Part shown: one piece after another, positions 52,984 to 62,054 of the stretch | How positions within the stretch are numbered: position 1 is the first letter of the stretch | Layout: each line of letters begins with the position of its first letter | Assembly: GCF_001429395.1 (NCBI RefSeq) | Contig: NZ_LMJT01000007.1 | Location: forward strand, 1 to 64,000 | Direction of reading: 5' to 3' | Length of the DNA: 64,000 nt | Source of the DNA: Allobosea sp. Root381 | GTDB lineage: Bacteria > Pseudomonadota > Alphaproteobacteria > Rhizobiales > Beijerinckiaceae | Program-made: the position numbers and the translations under genes | The notes under the pieces: model-generated | The model's database searches: none | What the model saw: the letters and a program-made list of their open reading frames with translations, nothing else | What the model was told of the DNA's origin: nothing

Positions 52984-53442
52984 TTAAGCCGCCGGTTTCG
53001 TCGCGCGCTTCTGCAGAAGCGGCACGATCGCGTCGAAAGCAATTTCGTAGCCCGCCGCCCCGAAACCGCAGATCACGCCAACGCAGACCGGAGCCATGTA
53101 GGAATGGTGCCGAAACTCCTCGCGGGCATGGACGTTCGAGACGTGGAGTTCGATCGCCAGGGCATCGGCCCCCTTGATCGCGTCGCGCAGCGCGACGGAG
53201 GTGTGGGTATAGGCGCCGGCATTGATGACGACGCCCGCGCCGGCGAGGCCGGCCTGCTGGACGAAGGTCACCAGCTCGCCTTCGTAATTCGTCTGCTTGA
53301 AGGCCAGCTCGACGCCGGCGGCGGCCGCCTTCGCCTTGAGCCGCTCCTCGACATCCGCCAGCGTCACCGCCCCATAGGTTGCGGGTTCGCGGGTGCCGAG
53401 CAGATTGAGGTTGGGCCCATTGAGAACGTGGACGGCGACCAT
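52984..53442 (-). CDS. aroQ: Type II 3-dehydroquinate dehydratase
   Basis: The 152-residue enzyme carries out the third step of the shikimate pathway. Motifs are [19 protein letters not shown] with the catalytic Tyr (about residues 6-24) and [27 protein letters not shown] (about 75-90) and [19 protein letters not shown] (catalytic His near 102). Its length is typical. It is the first gene of the minus-strand aroQ-accB-accC run. A terminator hairpin for the dsbA-family gene lies just upstream at 53501-53527. Confidence 0.96.
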   Translation of the reverse strand: MVAVHVLNGPNLNLLGTREPATYGAVTLADVEERLKAKAAAAGVELAFKQTNYEGELVTFVQQAGLAGAGVVINAGAYTHTSVALRDAIKGADALAIELHVSNVHAREEFRHHSYMAPVCVGVICGFGAAGYEIAFDAIVPLLQKRATKPAA

Positions 53443-53500
53443 GGTGCGGATGGTTCCGGCGCCGCGCGACGGCGGCAGAAGCCGCCCTCATAAACGCTGC

Positions 53501-53527
53501 GGGCCGGCAGGGGAAGCCTGCCGGCCC
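53501..53527 (-). terminator. Terminator hairpin after the DsbA-family gene
   Basis: A perfect 11-base stem (53501-53511 with 53517-53527, loop of five) lies 30 bases past the stop at 53557. No long T-run follows, so efficiency is uncertain. Confidence 0.65.
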
Positions 53528-53556
53528 GGTTGCGTGAGGCTCTTCGCCCGCTCGGC

Positions 53557-54387
53557 TCAGCCGCTGCAGCTCGCCTTGCCGCATTTGCGGACGGATTCGA
53601 TCTTCTGCTTCAGCGCCGGAGCGCCGACCGCGCCGAAGACCACTTCGTCGCCGAGGATGAAGGCGGGCGTGCCCGTGAGGCCGAGCCTGTCGCCGAGTGC
53701 GACCGTTTCCTCGATCACAGCCTTCGTCTGGGCCGAATCCATGTCCTTCTTCAGTCGCTCGACGTCGGCGCCTGCCTCCTTGGCGACTTCGAGCGCCTTG
53801 GCGCCGTTGATCCGGCCCTTCGTCGCCATCAGTTTATTGTGGAAATCAAAGTACTTCGCCCCCTGAAGTTGCGCCATCGCTGCAACCGCGACGCGGCTCG
53901 CCTCGAGCGAATCCGGGCCCAGGATCGGGAAGTCCTTGATCACGACCTTCAGCTTGGGGTCGTCCTTGACCAGCGCACGGACGTCCTCCAGCGCTCTTTT
54001 GCAGAAGCCGCAATTGTAATCCATGAACTCGATCAGCGTGACGTCGCCCTGCGGGTTGCCGATGATCGCCGAGGTCGCCGGATCGATCAGGCGGGCCCTC
54101 TCGGCGGTGACGGCGCTGCGCTGCGCCTCGGCCTGCGCGACCGTGTTGCGGCGCTCGAGCTCGACCAAAGCTTCCTGGATCAGTTCGGGGTTTTGCAACA
54201 GCGTCTCGCGAATCAGCCCGACCACCGCCTTGCGCTGCTCCGCGGTCAAAGGAGCCTGCGCCTGTGCCGTCGGGGCCTGAGCCTGGGCGAATGCCGGAAC
54301 CATCGGCGCAGCAAGCCAGAGGCCTAGCGCCAGGCCCGCATGCCGCAGCGCGGAGCTCAGCCGAGGGGGCAGGGTGGGGAGGGCCAT
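53557..54387 (-). CDS. DsbA-family thiol-disulphide oxidoreductase
   Basis: The 276-residue precursor has a signal peptide (residues 1-34, LALGLWLAAPMVPAFA), a helical linker (NPELIQEALVELERRN), and a thioredoxin fold with the active site DYNCGFCKRALEDV (about 127-140), DFPILGPDS, and the cis-Pro loop GLTGTPAFILGDEVVFG. It acts in the periplasm on disulphide bonds, closer to DsbG/Com1-type DsbA proteins than to DsbA itself. The C-terminus has two further Cys (KCGKASCSG). It ends at a terminator before aroQ. Confidence 0.88.
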   Translation of the reverse strand: MALPTLPPRLSSALRHAGLALGLWLAAPMVPAFAQAQAPTAQAQAPLTAEQRKAVVGLIRETLLQNPELIQEALVELERRNTVAQAEAQRSAVTAERARLIDPATSAIIGNPQGDVTLIEFMDYNCGFCKRALEDVRALVKDDPKLKVVIKDFPILGPDSLEASRVAVAAMAQLQGAKYFDFHNKLMATKGRINGAKALEVAKEAGADVERLKKDMDSAQTKAVIEETVALGDRLGLTGTPAFILGDEVVFGAVGAPALKQKIESVRKCGKASCSG

Positions 54388-54590
54388 GTCGTCATCCTTC
54401 TTTGTTCCGGCTTCACAGCCGGGGCGGCTTGCGCGTCACTGTTTCTCGGGCAGCTTCCTTGGCGCAGCTTCTCGGCTGTCATGTGGCGGCCGTCAAATCA
54501 CAGCTTAGCCAGTGGTTGCAGGCGGAGCGGTTGCGGGCCGAGGGAGGGTCGGTTACGCCGCCTGGAGCACGGTCATTTGCGGACGAGACG

Positions 54591-55793
54591 ATGTCAGATC
54601 AGATTATCACGCCCGCCCTTGCGCCGCAGGAGATGCTGCTGCCGGCGGAGCGCGCCGCCCGCGTCCAGCCCTTCATCGTCATGGACGTGATGAGCCAGGC
54701 GGCCGCGATCGAGCGGGCGGGTGGCACGGTGGTCCATATGGAAGTCGGCCAGCCTTCGGCACCGACACCGGCCTCTATCCGCGCCGCAGCCTCTCGCGCG
54801 CTCGAGGACGGCCGCATCGGATACACCCAGGCCTTGGGCACGGATTCGCTCAGGGAGCGCATCGCGCGCCATTACAAGGACGCCTATGGCGTCGATGTGC
54901 CGGCTGAGCGCGTGGTCGTCACGACCGGCTCCTCGGGCGGCTTCATCCTGGCCTTCCTGGCCTGTTTCCAGCCGGGCGCCCGCGTCGCGATCACCGCACC
55001 GGGCTATCCGGCCTATCGCAACATCCTGATTGCGCTCGGGCTCGAGCCGGTCGCGATCGAGGTCGGCCCCGAGACTCGCTTTGCGCTGACGCCGGAGCTG
55101 ATCGCAAGAGCTCACCGCGAGAAGCCTCTCGCGGGCGTGCTGACGATGAGTCCGGCCAATCCAAGCGGCGTGGTGATGGCGCCTGACGCCATCGCGGCCG
55201 TCGCGGCGGAGTGCCGGCGGCTCGGCCTCTGGTACATCTCCGACGAGATCTATCACGGCCTGACCTATGACCAGCCGGCGACGACGGCGCTTGCGGCCGA
55301 TCCTGACGCGATCATCGTCAACTCCTTCTCGAAATACTACTGCATGACCGGTTGGCGCGTCGGCTGGCTCGTAGTGCCGCAGCGGCTGGTCCGGACGATC
55401 GAGCGACTGCAGCAGAATTTCTCGATCTCCGTGCCCTATCTGAGCCAGGTCGCGGGCGAGGCGGCTTTCGACGCGAGCGACGAGTGCGAGGCGATCAAGG
55501 CCGGCTACGCGCAGAACCGGGCCTATCTGCTGGAGGCCTTGCCGAAGATCGGCCTCGGCGATTTCCTGCCGGTGGACGGCGCGTTCTACATCTACTGCGA
55601 CATCGGCCGTTATTCCAACGATTCCATGACGTTCTGCCGCGACGTTCTCAACGGCGCGGGGGTCGCGATCACGCCGGGGCTCGATTTCGACGAGGGGCGG
55701 GGCGCCCGTACCATCCGCCTCTCATTCGCGGGGTCTCTGGCGGAGTGCGAGGAGGCGGTGTCGCGCCTCGGAGGCTGGCTCGCGCGCCGCTGA
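54591..55793 (+). CDS. PLP-dependent aminotransferase (class I/II)
   Basis: The 400-residue fold-type I aminotransferase carries VVVTTGSSGGFILAF, MSPANPSGVVMAP (substrate Asn), WYISDEIYHGLTYD with the PLP-binding Asp and Tyr, the Schiff-base Lys in NSFSKYYCMTGWRVGW, and a C-terminal Arg in TIRLSFAGSL. The amino acid used is not clear; aspartate, tyrosine and alanine transaminases look alike. The start at 54591 is the ATG of MSDQIITPAL; the frame is open to 54264. It lies divergent from the DsbA-family gene. The MscS gene follows after 98 bases. Confidence 0.9.
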   Translation: MSDQIITPALAPQEMLLPAERAARVQPFIVMDVMSQAAAIERAGGTVVHMEVGQPSAPTPASIRAAASRALEDGRIGYTQALGTDSLRERIARHYKDAYGVDVPAERVVVTTGSSGGFILAFLACFQPGARVAITAPGYPAYRNILIALGLEPVAIEVGPETRFALTPELIARAHREKPLAGVLTMSPANPSGVVMAPDAIAAVAAECRRLGLWYISDEIYHGLTYDQPATTALAADPDAIIVNSFSKYYCMTGWRVGWLVVPQRLVRTIERLQQNFSISVPYLSQVAGEAAFDASDECEAIKAGYAQNRAYLLEALPKIGLGDFLPVDGAFYIYCDIGRYSNDSMTFCRDVLNGAGVAITPGLDFDEGRGARTIRLSFAGSLAECEEAVSRLGGWLARR

Positions 55794-55891
55794 GCGGCGG
55801 CTGGCACTCCCACTTGCCAAGTGCGCGGTGCCGTCCGCATTCTCTGGACAGACGGTCGACAGACCGCAGTCCAGCCGGGCGGAGAACGACG

Positions 55892-58171
55892 GTGCAGCAC
55901 GGTGTTCGACGGTGGGCCTTGTCCGCGGTGCCGCAGTGTTGCGCTACGCTAGCACTGGTAGCGCTGTGCTGGCTGATCCCATCCCAGGCCTCGGCACAGG
56001 CGGACGCGCCCGTGACGCTGACGCTGCGGGGTGATGAAGCGCCCGAGGCGGTACGCAAGCTGATCGATGCGCTGGCTGCTGGCGGGCGCAAGGTCGAGAT
56101 CAGGCTCTCGCGGTCTGATGCCTCCGAGGCATCTGGTCCTGCACCTGCTCCCGTTCCTGCGGCGGCAGCCGCACCACCGGCGCCTACGCCTGCCGCCACA
56201 GCGGAAACCCGCATCGAGGAACTCTGGAACCATTTCGTTGAAGGCTTCGACTATGGCAACGCGGCCATCCCTCATGTCGTGGAGGTGCCGGCAGGCTGGG
56301 AACGAAGCTGGGCCAGCAATCGGAATGGCGTGACCGGCCCGTCGGCCGGGCTGCGCATTCTGGCTGGCGTGATGATCGCCCTTGCGGGCGCCTTGCTGTT
56401 TCGCCTGGCGACCGCAGGATGGTTCGCAACGCGGCTCAAACCGGCCGGGCCGGAATTCGGCCCTCGCTTGGTCGCTTCGGCCTACGGGCTGCTGCAGGAT
56501 CTCGCCTGCATCGCGCTGGCGCTGGCGCTGGCGCGGCTGACGCGAATGCTGTGGTTGCCGGATGCCGACCTCGCGCTGACCACGTTCCGGACGGCAGCCA
56601 ATGGTGCCGCGATCGGCGCGACCTACATCGCTGTCGGCCGCTTTCTGCTTGCCCCCGGCGCTGCCGAGCGGCGTATCTTGCCGCTGCCGCGTGCGGACCG
56701 GCATTTTGCCATCCTAACGGCCTATGCGATCGCGACCCCGATCGTGGTGACGAGCGCGTTGCTGGTCCAGGAAACGGCGACGAGCCGCCTTGGTCTCGCC
56801 GGTCTGGTCGCGATCACCGGCGCTGCTATTACCCTGTTCAAGATCTGGTGGTTTTTCGACGCGCGTCACGATCTGACCACGCTGGTCCTGCGCTATGACA
56901 CCACGCCGTCCCCGATGCTGCGCCTGCTGGCGGCGATCACGCCGTGGTTCTACATCGCCACCGCGATCGCGATCTGGATGGTCGGCCGGGCAGCGCCGAT
57001 GATGGCCGGGGGCGGTCGGTTCGTCGAAGCCGCTGGCCTGACCCAGATCATCGTGGTGTTGGCGCCAATCCTCGCCGTCGGGGTAACGAGCTGGATCGCC
57101 TGCCACCAGGCGTCGCGGGCTGCCATCCACCCGCCATCGCCGATGACGCGGGCGGCGGGTGCAGCGCTGCGCGCTGCCGCAGGCGGGCTGATCTGGGTCG
57201 GCGGTCTCTATGTCATGGCGCGTCTCTGGGCGAGCTTCCTGCTCGGCGTCAGCTCGGCGCAGTTCGCCGAGTTCATGCGCCAAGCGGCAGGTCTCGCGCT
57301 CATGATCTTTCTGGGATGGGTCGCAATCGTCTTCCTCCGCGCCTTCTTCGATGCCTACACGCCGCGGCGTAGGGCGAGCGGCCCCATCATCGACGAGGAC
57401 GCCGTGGTGGAGGAGAGCGTGCCGACCCGGCTGGCGACGGTCATGCCGGTGCTGCGCGGCGTCGTGCTTGCGGCGGTCTTCGGCCTGACCGGGCTCGTCG
57501 TCCTGTCGCGGCTCGGCGTCGATATCGGGCCGCTGCTCGCCGGATTCGGCATTCTCGGCCTCGCGATTTCCTTCGGTTCGCAGGCCTTGGTGCGCGATAT
57601 CGTCTCCGGCTTCTTCTTCATGCTGGAGGACGCTTTCCGCGTCGGCGAATATGTCGACACCGGTCGGCTCAAGGGCACGGTCGAGAAGATCTCATTGCGC
57701 TCGATGCAGCTGCGCCACCAGAGCGGGCAGATCCACACCGTGCCGTTCGGCCAGATCCAGTCGCTGACGAATGCGAGCCGCGACTGGGCGACGATCAAGT
57801 TCAACGTCCGGCTCGACCATTCGGCCGATATCGAGCAGGCGCGCAAGACGATCAAAAAGGTCGGGCTTGCGCTACTGGAGGATCCCGAGTTCGGGCCGCA
57901 TTTCATCGCCCAGCTCAAGATGCAGGGCGTGGCCGACATCACCGACAGCGCCGTGGTGATCCGGCTGAAATTCACCTCGAAGCCGGCCTATGCCTCATCA
58001 TTGCAGCGCGAGGCCCTGAAGCGCGTCTATCGCGGGCTGAATGAAGCGCATGTCCCGTTTGCGTCGAACCTGGTCACGGTGAGGGGTGGCGAGGCCGGTG
58101 CATCGAGCGGAGCGGCGGCCGCGATCGCGACCGTGCCACCACCAAGTCCGCTCGCACCGGCTGCGGGCTAA
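55892..58171 (+). CDS. MscS-type mechanosensitive channel with long N-terminal region
   Basis: The 759-residue protein has a signal peptide (LSAVPQCCATLALVALCWLIPSQASA), a periplasmic region of about 130 residues, about ten membrane helices, and a C-terminal MscS core. The pore helix is VDIGPLLAGFGILGLAISFGSQALVRDIVSGFFFMLEDAFRVGEYV (about 545-590), followed by the beta domain GTVEKISLRSMQLRHQSG and VPFGQIQSLTN. It releases solutes on hypo-osmotic shock. The start is GTG at 55892, with GGAGAA eight bases upstream. Confidence 0.9.
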   Translation: MQHGVRRWALSAVPQCCATLALVALCWLIPSQASAQADAPVTLTLRGDEAPEAVRKLIDALAAGGRKVEIRLSRSDASEASGPAPAPVPAAAAAPPAPTPAATAETRIEELWNHFVEGFDYGNAAIPHVVEVPAGWERSWASNRNGVTGPSAGLRILAGVMIALAGALLFRLATAGWFATRLKPAGPEFGPRLVASAYGLLQDLACIALALALARLTRMLWLPDADLALTTFRTAANGAAIGATYIAVGRFLLAPGAAERRILPLPRADRHFAILTAYAIATPIVVTSALLVQETATSRLGLAGLVAITGAAITLFKIWWFFDARHDLTTLVLRYDTTPSPMLRLLAAITPWFYIATAIAIWMVGRAAPMMAGGGRFVEAAGLTQIIVVLAPILAVGVTSWIACHQASRAAIHPPSPMTRAAGAALRAAAGGLIWVGGLYVMARLWASFLLGVSSAQFAEFMRQAAGLALMIFLGWVAIVFLRAFFDAYTPRRRASGPIIDEDAVVEESVPTRLATVMPVLRGVVLAAVFGLTGLVVLSRLGVDIGPLLAGFGILGLAISFGSQALVRDIVSGFFFMLEDAFRVGEYVDTGRLKGTVEKISLRSMQLRHQSGQIHTVPFGQIQSLTNASRDWATIKFNVRLDHSADIEQARKTIKKVGLALLEDPEFGPHFIAQLKMQGVADITDSAVVIRLKFTSKPAYASSLQREALKRVYRGLNEAHVPFASNLVTVRGGEAGASSGAAAAIATVPPPSPLAPAAG

Positions 58172-58180
58172 AGCCTCGGT

Positions 58181-58534
58181 TCAGGCCAGAAACAGCATCC
58201 CGAACCCGACGGCTGCAAGCCCGACTCCCGCGAACAAGGCAATCCGGGTCGCCGAGAGCAAATTGGCGACGTCGAAACGTCGCCCGGCCCGGTCGCGCTC
58301 ATTCGCATGCGCCTCGTCGCGGTACTGGCTGGCATAGAGGCCTGGCGTCATCTGCGGGCCGACAGGCCGGTCGGCCTCCAGATCGACGCGGATGGCGACA
58401 AACAGCACGAACAATCCGAGCGTGCCCACGCCGAGCCAGCCGACGATCCCGAAAGCGAGCCATGCCAAGCCGCTGAGACCGACCAGGCACAGCCCCGCCA
58501 TGACCATGCGTTCCAGGCGGCGGGGCGGCGGCAT
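58181..58534 (-). CDS. Small membrane protein of unknown function
   Basis: The 117-residue protein has two N-terminal membrane segments (MVMAGLCLVGLSGLAWLAFG, VGWLGVGTLGLFVLFVAI) and one at the C-terminus (IALFAGVGLAAVGFGMLFLA), with a polar Asp/Arg/Glu-rich loop between. The ATG at 58534 has AAGGAC upstream. No family is recognised. It lies 20 bases past the rne terminator on the same strand, and its 3' end is nine bases from the convergent MscS gene. Confidence 0.55.
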   Translation of the reverse strand: MPPPRRLERMVMAGLCLVGLSGLAWLAFGIVGWLGVGTLGLFVLFVAIRVDLEADRPVGPQMTPGLYASQYRDEAHANERDRAGRRFDVANLLSATRIALFAGVGLAAVGFGMLFLA

Positions 58535-58554
58535 GCGGTCCGTCCTTTCACATG

Positions 58555-58585
58555 AAAAAGGCCGCTGCGGTCTCCCGCAGCGGCC
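58555..58585 (-). terminator. Rho-independent terminator of rne
   Basis: A perfect 11-base stem (58560-58570 with 58575-58585, loop TCTC) is followed on the minus strand by TTTTT (58559-58555). It lies nine bases past the rne stop. Confidence 0.88.
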
Positions 58586-58593
58586 CTGTTTGA

Positions 58594-61434
58594 TCAGCCT
58601 CGTCCTGCCAGCTTGTTCCACCAGCCGCCGCGCTTGGGGCGGTCCGGATCGGGCGGCGTCAGCACGACGGCGATCGGTTCCTCGACCACGCGTGGCGCAG
58701 GAGCGGGAGCGGGCTCCGGCTCGACAGCCTCGGTCTGCGCAGACGCTCCGACCTCGGTCGGTGCGGGCGCGGCGGCTTCGGGCTCAGCCGCAGGAGTGGC
58801 GGGCTCGGCAACAGCGCCGCCTTCTGTGATCGGCACGACCTTCTTGCGCGAGCGGCTGCGCTTGGGCTTCTCGGCCTCGGCGGGAGCAACGGCGGCTTCG
58901 GGCGCCGGCGGTGCCTCGGCGGAGACGGTCTCGGCAACCACCTCCAGCGGTGCCGCCTCGGCCTTCGGCTTGCGGGTGCTGCGGCGCGCGCGCTTCGGCT
59001 TCTCCGCGACGACAGCTTCGGGTTCCGCGGAGGCAGCCTGCTCGGCGACGGCCTCCGACTGCTCGGAGGGAGCAACTTCCGTCACGGTCGCGGCGGGCGC
59101 GGCCTCGTTGGTCGCGACGTCGCTGGTCGGCTCATCGCCATCCTCGTCGCCGTCCTCGTCACCATCGGCTTCGTCGCTGCCGCCGTCGAGACGCACGCCA
59201 TTGGCGTCGCGCTCGCCGCCACGCCGCCGCCGACGACGACGGCGGCGCTTGCGTCCGCCTTCGCCACGGGCCTCGCTTTCGGCCTTGGCATCGCGCGGTC
59301 CGCCATCGGTGGCCTCGCTCTCGGCCGGCTCGTTCTCGGCATCACGCGCCTCGGCCTCGGCCGCGGCATCCAGGGCCTCGTCGTCGATATCGGACAGGAC
59401 GGGCTCGGCCTTGATGACGCTCGGGACGACACGGTCCTCGTTGCCGATGAACTCGCCGCGCTCGACTTCGAAGTATCGGGTGCCGAGCAGCGCCGCGTCG
59501 GTTGCGATCGTGATGGCCACGTTGAAGCGCGCCTCGAGCTCGGCGAGATGGGCGCGCTTCTGGTTGAGCACATAGAGCGCGACCTCCGGACGGGTCCGGA
59601 CGTTCAGGTTGTGGGCGGCGCTCTTGATCAGCGTCTCCTCCAGCGCGCGCAGGATCTGCAGCGAGACCGAGGAGGTCGAGCGCATCATGCCGGCGCCGGC
59701 GCAATGCGGGCAGGGCACGGAGGAGCTCTCGAGAACGCCGGTGCGGATGCGCTGGCGCGACATCTCGAGCAGGCCGAAGGCCGAGATGCGACCGACCTGG
59801 ATGCGGGCGCGGTCGTCCTTGAGGCAGTCCTTGAGCTTCTTCTCGACGGAGCGGTTGTTGCGGTTCTCCTCCATGTCGATGAAATCGATCACGATGAGGC
59901 CGGCAAGGTCGCGCAGGCGCAACTGGCGGGAGATTTCCTCCGCCGCTTCGAGATTGGTCTTGAGGGCGGTGTCCTCGATATTGTGCTCGCGGGTCGAACG
60001 GCCCGAATTGATGTCGATCGCGACCAGCGCCTCGGTCTGATTGATGACGATATAGCCGCCGGATTTCAGCGTGACGGTGTTGGAGAACATCGCATCGAGC
60101 TGGCTCTCGATGCCGAAGGAGGCGAAGAGCGGCGTCTGCTCGCGATAGGCCTTCACGCTCTTGGCATGGCTCGGCATGAGCATGCGCATGAAGTCCTTGG
60201 CCTCGCGATAGGCCTCCTCGCCCGCGACGTGAACCTCGTCGATATCCTTGTTGTAGAGGTCGCGGATCGAACGCTTGACGAGGTTGCCCTCCTCATAGAC
60301 CAGCGCCGGCGCGACCGAGGCGAGGGTGAGTTCGCGCACGCTCTCCCACATCCGCATCAGATACTCGTAGTCGCGCTTGATCTCGACCTTGGTGCGCGAG
60401 GCGCCCGCCGTGCGCAGAATCAGGCCCATCCCCTCGGGAACCTCGAGTTCCTGGGCGATCTCCTTGAGGCGCTTGCGGTCCTCCGTGTTGGTGATCTTGC
60501 GCGAGATGCCGCCGCCCTTGCCGGTGTTGGGCATCAGCACGGAATAGCGGCCGGCGAGCGACAGATAGGTGGTGAGTGCGGCGCCCTTGTTGCCGCGCTC
60601 CTCCTTGACGACCTGCACCAGGATGATCTGCCGGCGCTTGATCACCTCCTGGATCTTGTACTGGCGACGCGACTGGCGCTGGGGGCGCTCGGGCATGTCG
60701 TCGAGGGCGTCACCGCCGCCGAGCTGCTCGGGCTGCTCCTCGGACTCATCGCCATTCTCGTCGGAATCGTCCGCCTCGTCGCCGTCGGGCGTCCGGGTCT
60801 CGCGTGCCTCGGCGGCGGAAGCGACGTCGGCCTCCGCCCCTTCGGACGTGACCTGCTCTGCAGACACGACCGTTTCGAAGGTCAGAGGCGCAGCATTCTC
60901 GACCACGGCCTCGTCGGTCGATTCGGCGACGGCCGGAGCGAAGGATTCGCCGAAGGCGGGCGCGCCCTCGTTGACCATCGCGGCTTCCTTGCCGTCGGTC
61001 TCGACCGCGCCATTCGCGTCGATCTCGGCCGTTACGGTTTCGTCGGCGGCGGCCTTCTTGGCCCGGCCGTCACGCTCTCCCCGGCGCCCGCGGTCGCGGC
61101 GCCCGCGCTTCTCGCGCTTCTCCTCGTCGCGCTCTTCCTCGCGGTCCTCACGGGCTTCGTCGGCCAGCAGGGCCTGACGGTCGGCGACCGGGATCTGGTA
61201 ATAGTCGGGGTGAATCTCGGAGAAGGCGAGGAAGCCGTGGCGGTTTCCGCCATATTCGACGAAGGCGGCCTGAAGCGAAGGCTCCACGCGCGTGACCTTG
61301 GCGAGGTAGATGTTGCCGCGGAGCGGCTTGCGGCTTGCGGCCTCGAAGTCAAACTCCTCGATACGCGATCCGCGGACGACCACGACCCGGGTCTCTTCCG
61401 GGTGAGTGGCGTCGATTAGCATTTTGTTGGCCAT
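58594..61434 (-). CDS. rne: Ribonuclease E/G
   Basis: The 946-residue endoribonuclease is the core of RNA decay and processing. It has an S1 domain at about 35-110 with a long acidic/basic insert (about 90-260), as usual in alphaproteobacteria. The DNase I-like catalytic part carries VIDFIDMEENRNNRSVEKKL with the Mg-binding Asp, followed by VGRISAFGLLEMSRQR. The zinc-link is CPHCAG. The C-terminal 300 residues are disordered, rich in Ala, Glu and Pro, with an Arg-rich run near 740 that may bind RNA or the degradosome partners. The ATG at 61434 is chosen; ATG at 61422 is also possible. Confidence 0.96.
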   Translation of the reverse strand: MANKMLIDATHPEETRVVVVRGSRIEEFDFEAASRKPLRGNIYLAKVTRVEPSLQAAFVEYGGNRHGFLAFSEIHPDYYQIPVADRQALLADEAREDREEERDEEKREKRGRRDRGRRGERDGRAKKAAADETVTAEIDANGAVETDGKEAAMVNEGAPAFGESFAPAVAESTDEAVVENAAPLTFETVVSAEQVTSEGAEADVASAAEARETRTPDGDEADDSDENGDESEEQPEQLGGGDALDDMPERPQRQSRRQYKIQEVIKRRQIILVQVVKEERGNKGAALTTYLSLAGRYSVLMPNTGKGGGISRKITNTEDRKRLKEIAQELEVPEGMGLILRTAGASRTKVEIKRDYEYLMRMWESVRELTLASVAPALVYEEGNLVKRSIRDLYNKDIDEVHVAGEEAYREAKDFMRMLMPSHAKSVKAYREQTPLFASFGIESQLDAMFSNTVTLKSGGYIVINQTEALVAIDINSGRSTREHNIEDTALKTNLEAAEEISRQLRLRDLAGLIVIDFIDMEENRNNRSVEKKLKDCLKDDRARIQVGRISAFGLLEMSRQRIRTGVLESSSVPCPHCAGAGMMRSTSSVSLQILRALEETLIKSAAHNLNVRTRPEVALYVLNQKRAHLAELEARFNVAITIATDAALLGTRYFEVERGEFIGNEDRVVPSVIKAEPVLSDIDDEALDAAAEAEARDAENEPAESEATDGGPRDAKAESEARGEGGRKRRRRRRRRRGGERDANGVRLDGGSDEADGDEDGDEDGDEPTSDVATNEAAPAATVTEVAPSEQSEAVAEQAASAEPEAVVAEKPKRARRSTRKPKAEAAPLEVVAETVSAEAPPAPEAAVAPAEAEKPKRSRSRKKVVPITEGGAVAEPATPAAEPEAAAPAPTEVGASAQTEAVEPEPAPAPAPRVVEEPIAVVLTPPDPDRPKRGGWWNKLAGRG

Positions 61435-62054
61435 CGGGATTTTCCATGGGCGCGGCCGCCAGCGATACCCGCCGGGCTGCGGACAACGATCCGCTGCAGC
61501 GGGCAGGGGCGCCGCGCAAAGGCCGGCGAGCGCCGGCATGTTGCAGGAGGGAGGATTCGATCGAGACAGAAAGGGGGCTCGGGCAAGCCGGCCGGGGCGG
61601 AAGCCCGGCGCAGTCCCGCAGGTAGCGACGATTCACCGATAATCTATGCGGCGTCGAGTGCCCCGACATCTGTCCTGACCTGCGGCACGACTGTCCAACA
61701 AGACGAGCCGCTCCGCGTTGCACGCTCGCGCGACCTGGCCTGGCGCTGAAACTCTGGCGCTGGGCTCCGGCCGTCTGCGGACGATCCGTTGTGGTTGTCT
61801 CCCGCCGGCGACCCCGAAGAATCGGCCGGCCAGCATGCCCCGGACGCCGACGGATCCTCGGATCCGGATGCGCACCATGGGCCGCTTTGCGAAGCAACCA
61901 TTTCCATTACAGACAGGTGACAGTGATTTGCAAGCTACATCGCGTCGGCATCGCTCGGGCGGTCATCGTGCCGGTTTTCCTGTCGATGGAGGCGTGGTAA
62001 CCGGCCGTTAGGATTTCGCGCTGCAATGGTTAAGTCTTGGTAATATTTTTCGGG
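61435..62054. other. Long divergent leader region of rne and the amidase gene
   Basis: These 620 bases separate rne from the amidase gene. In many bacteria the rne leader is long and lets RNase E control its own mRNA; that is consistent here but not shown. The part near 62030-62055 is AT-rich and probably holds the amidase promoter. No gene was recognised. Confidence 0.55.

Noticed and set aside
59548..61419. Very long plus-strand open frame opposite rne
   Set aside because: Antisense shadow of a GC-rich gene with repetitive Leu/Asp/Val composition.
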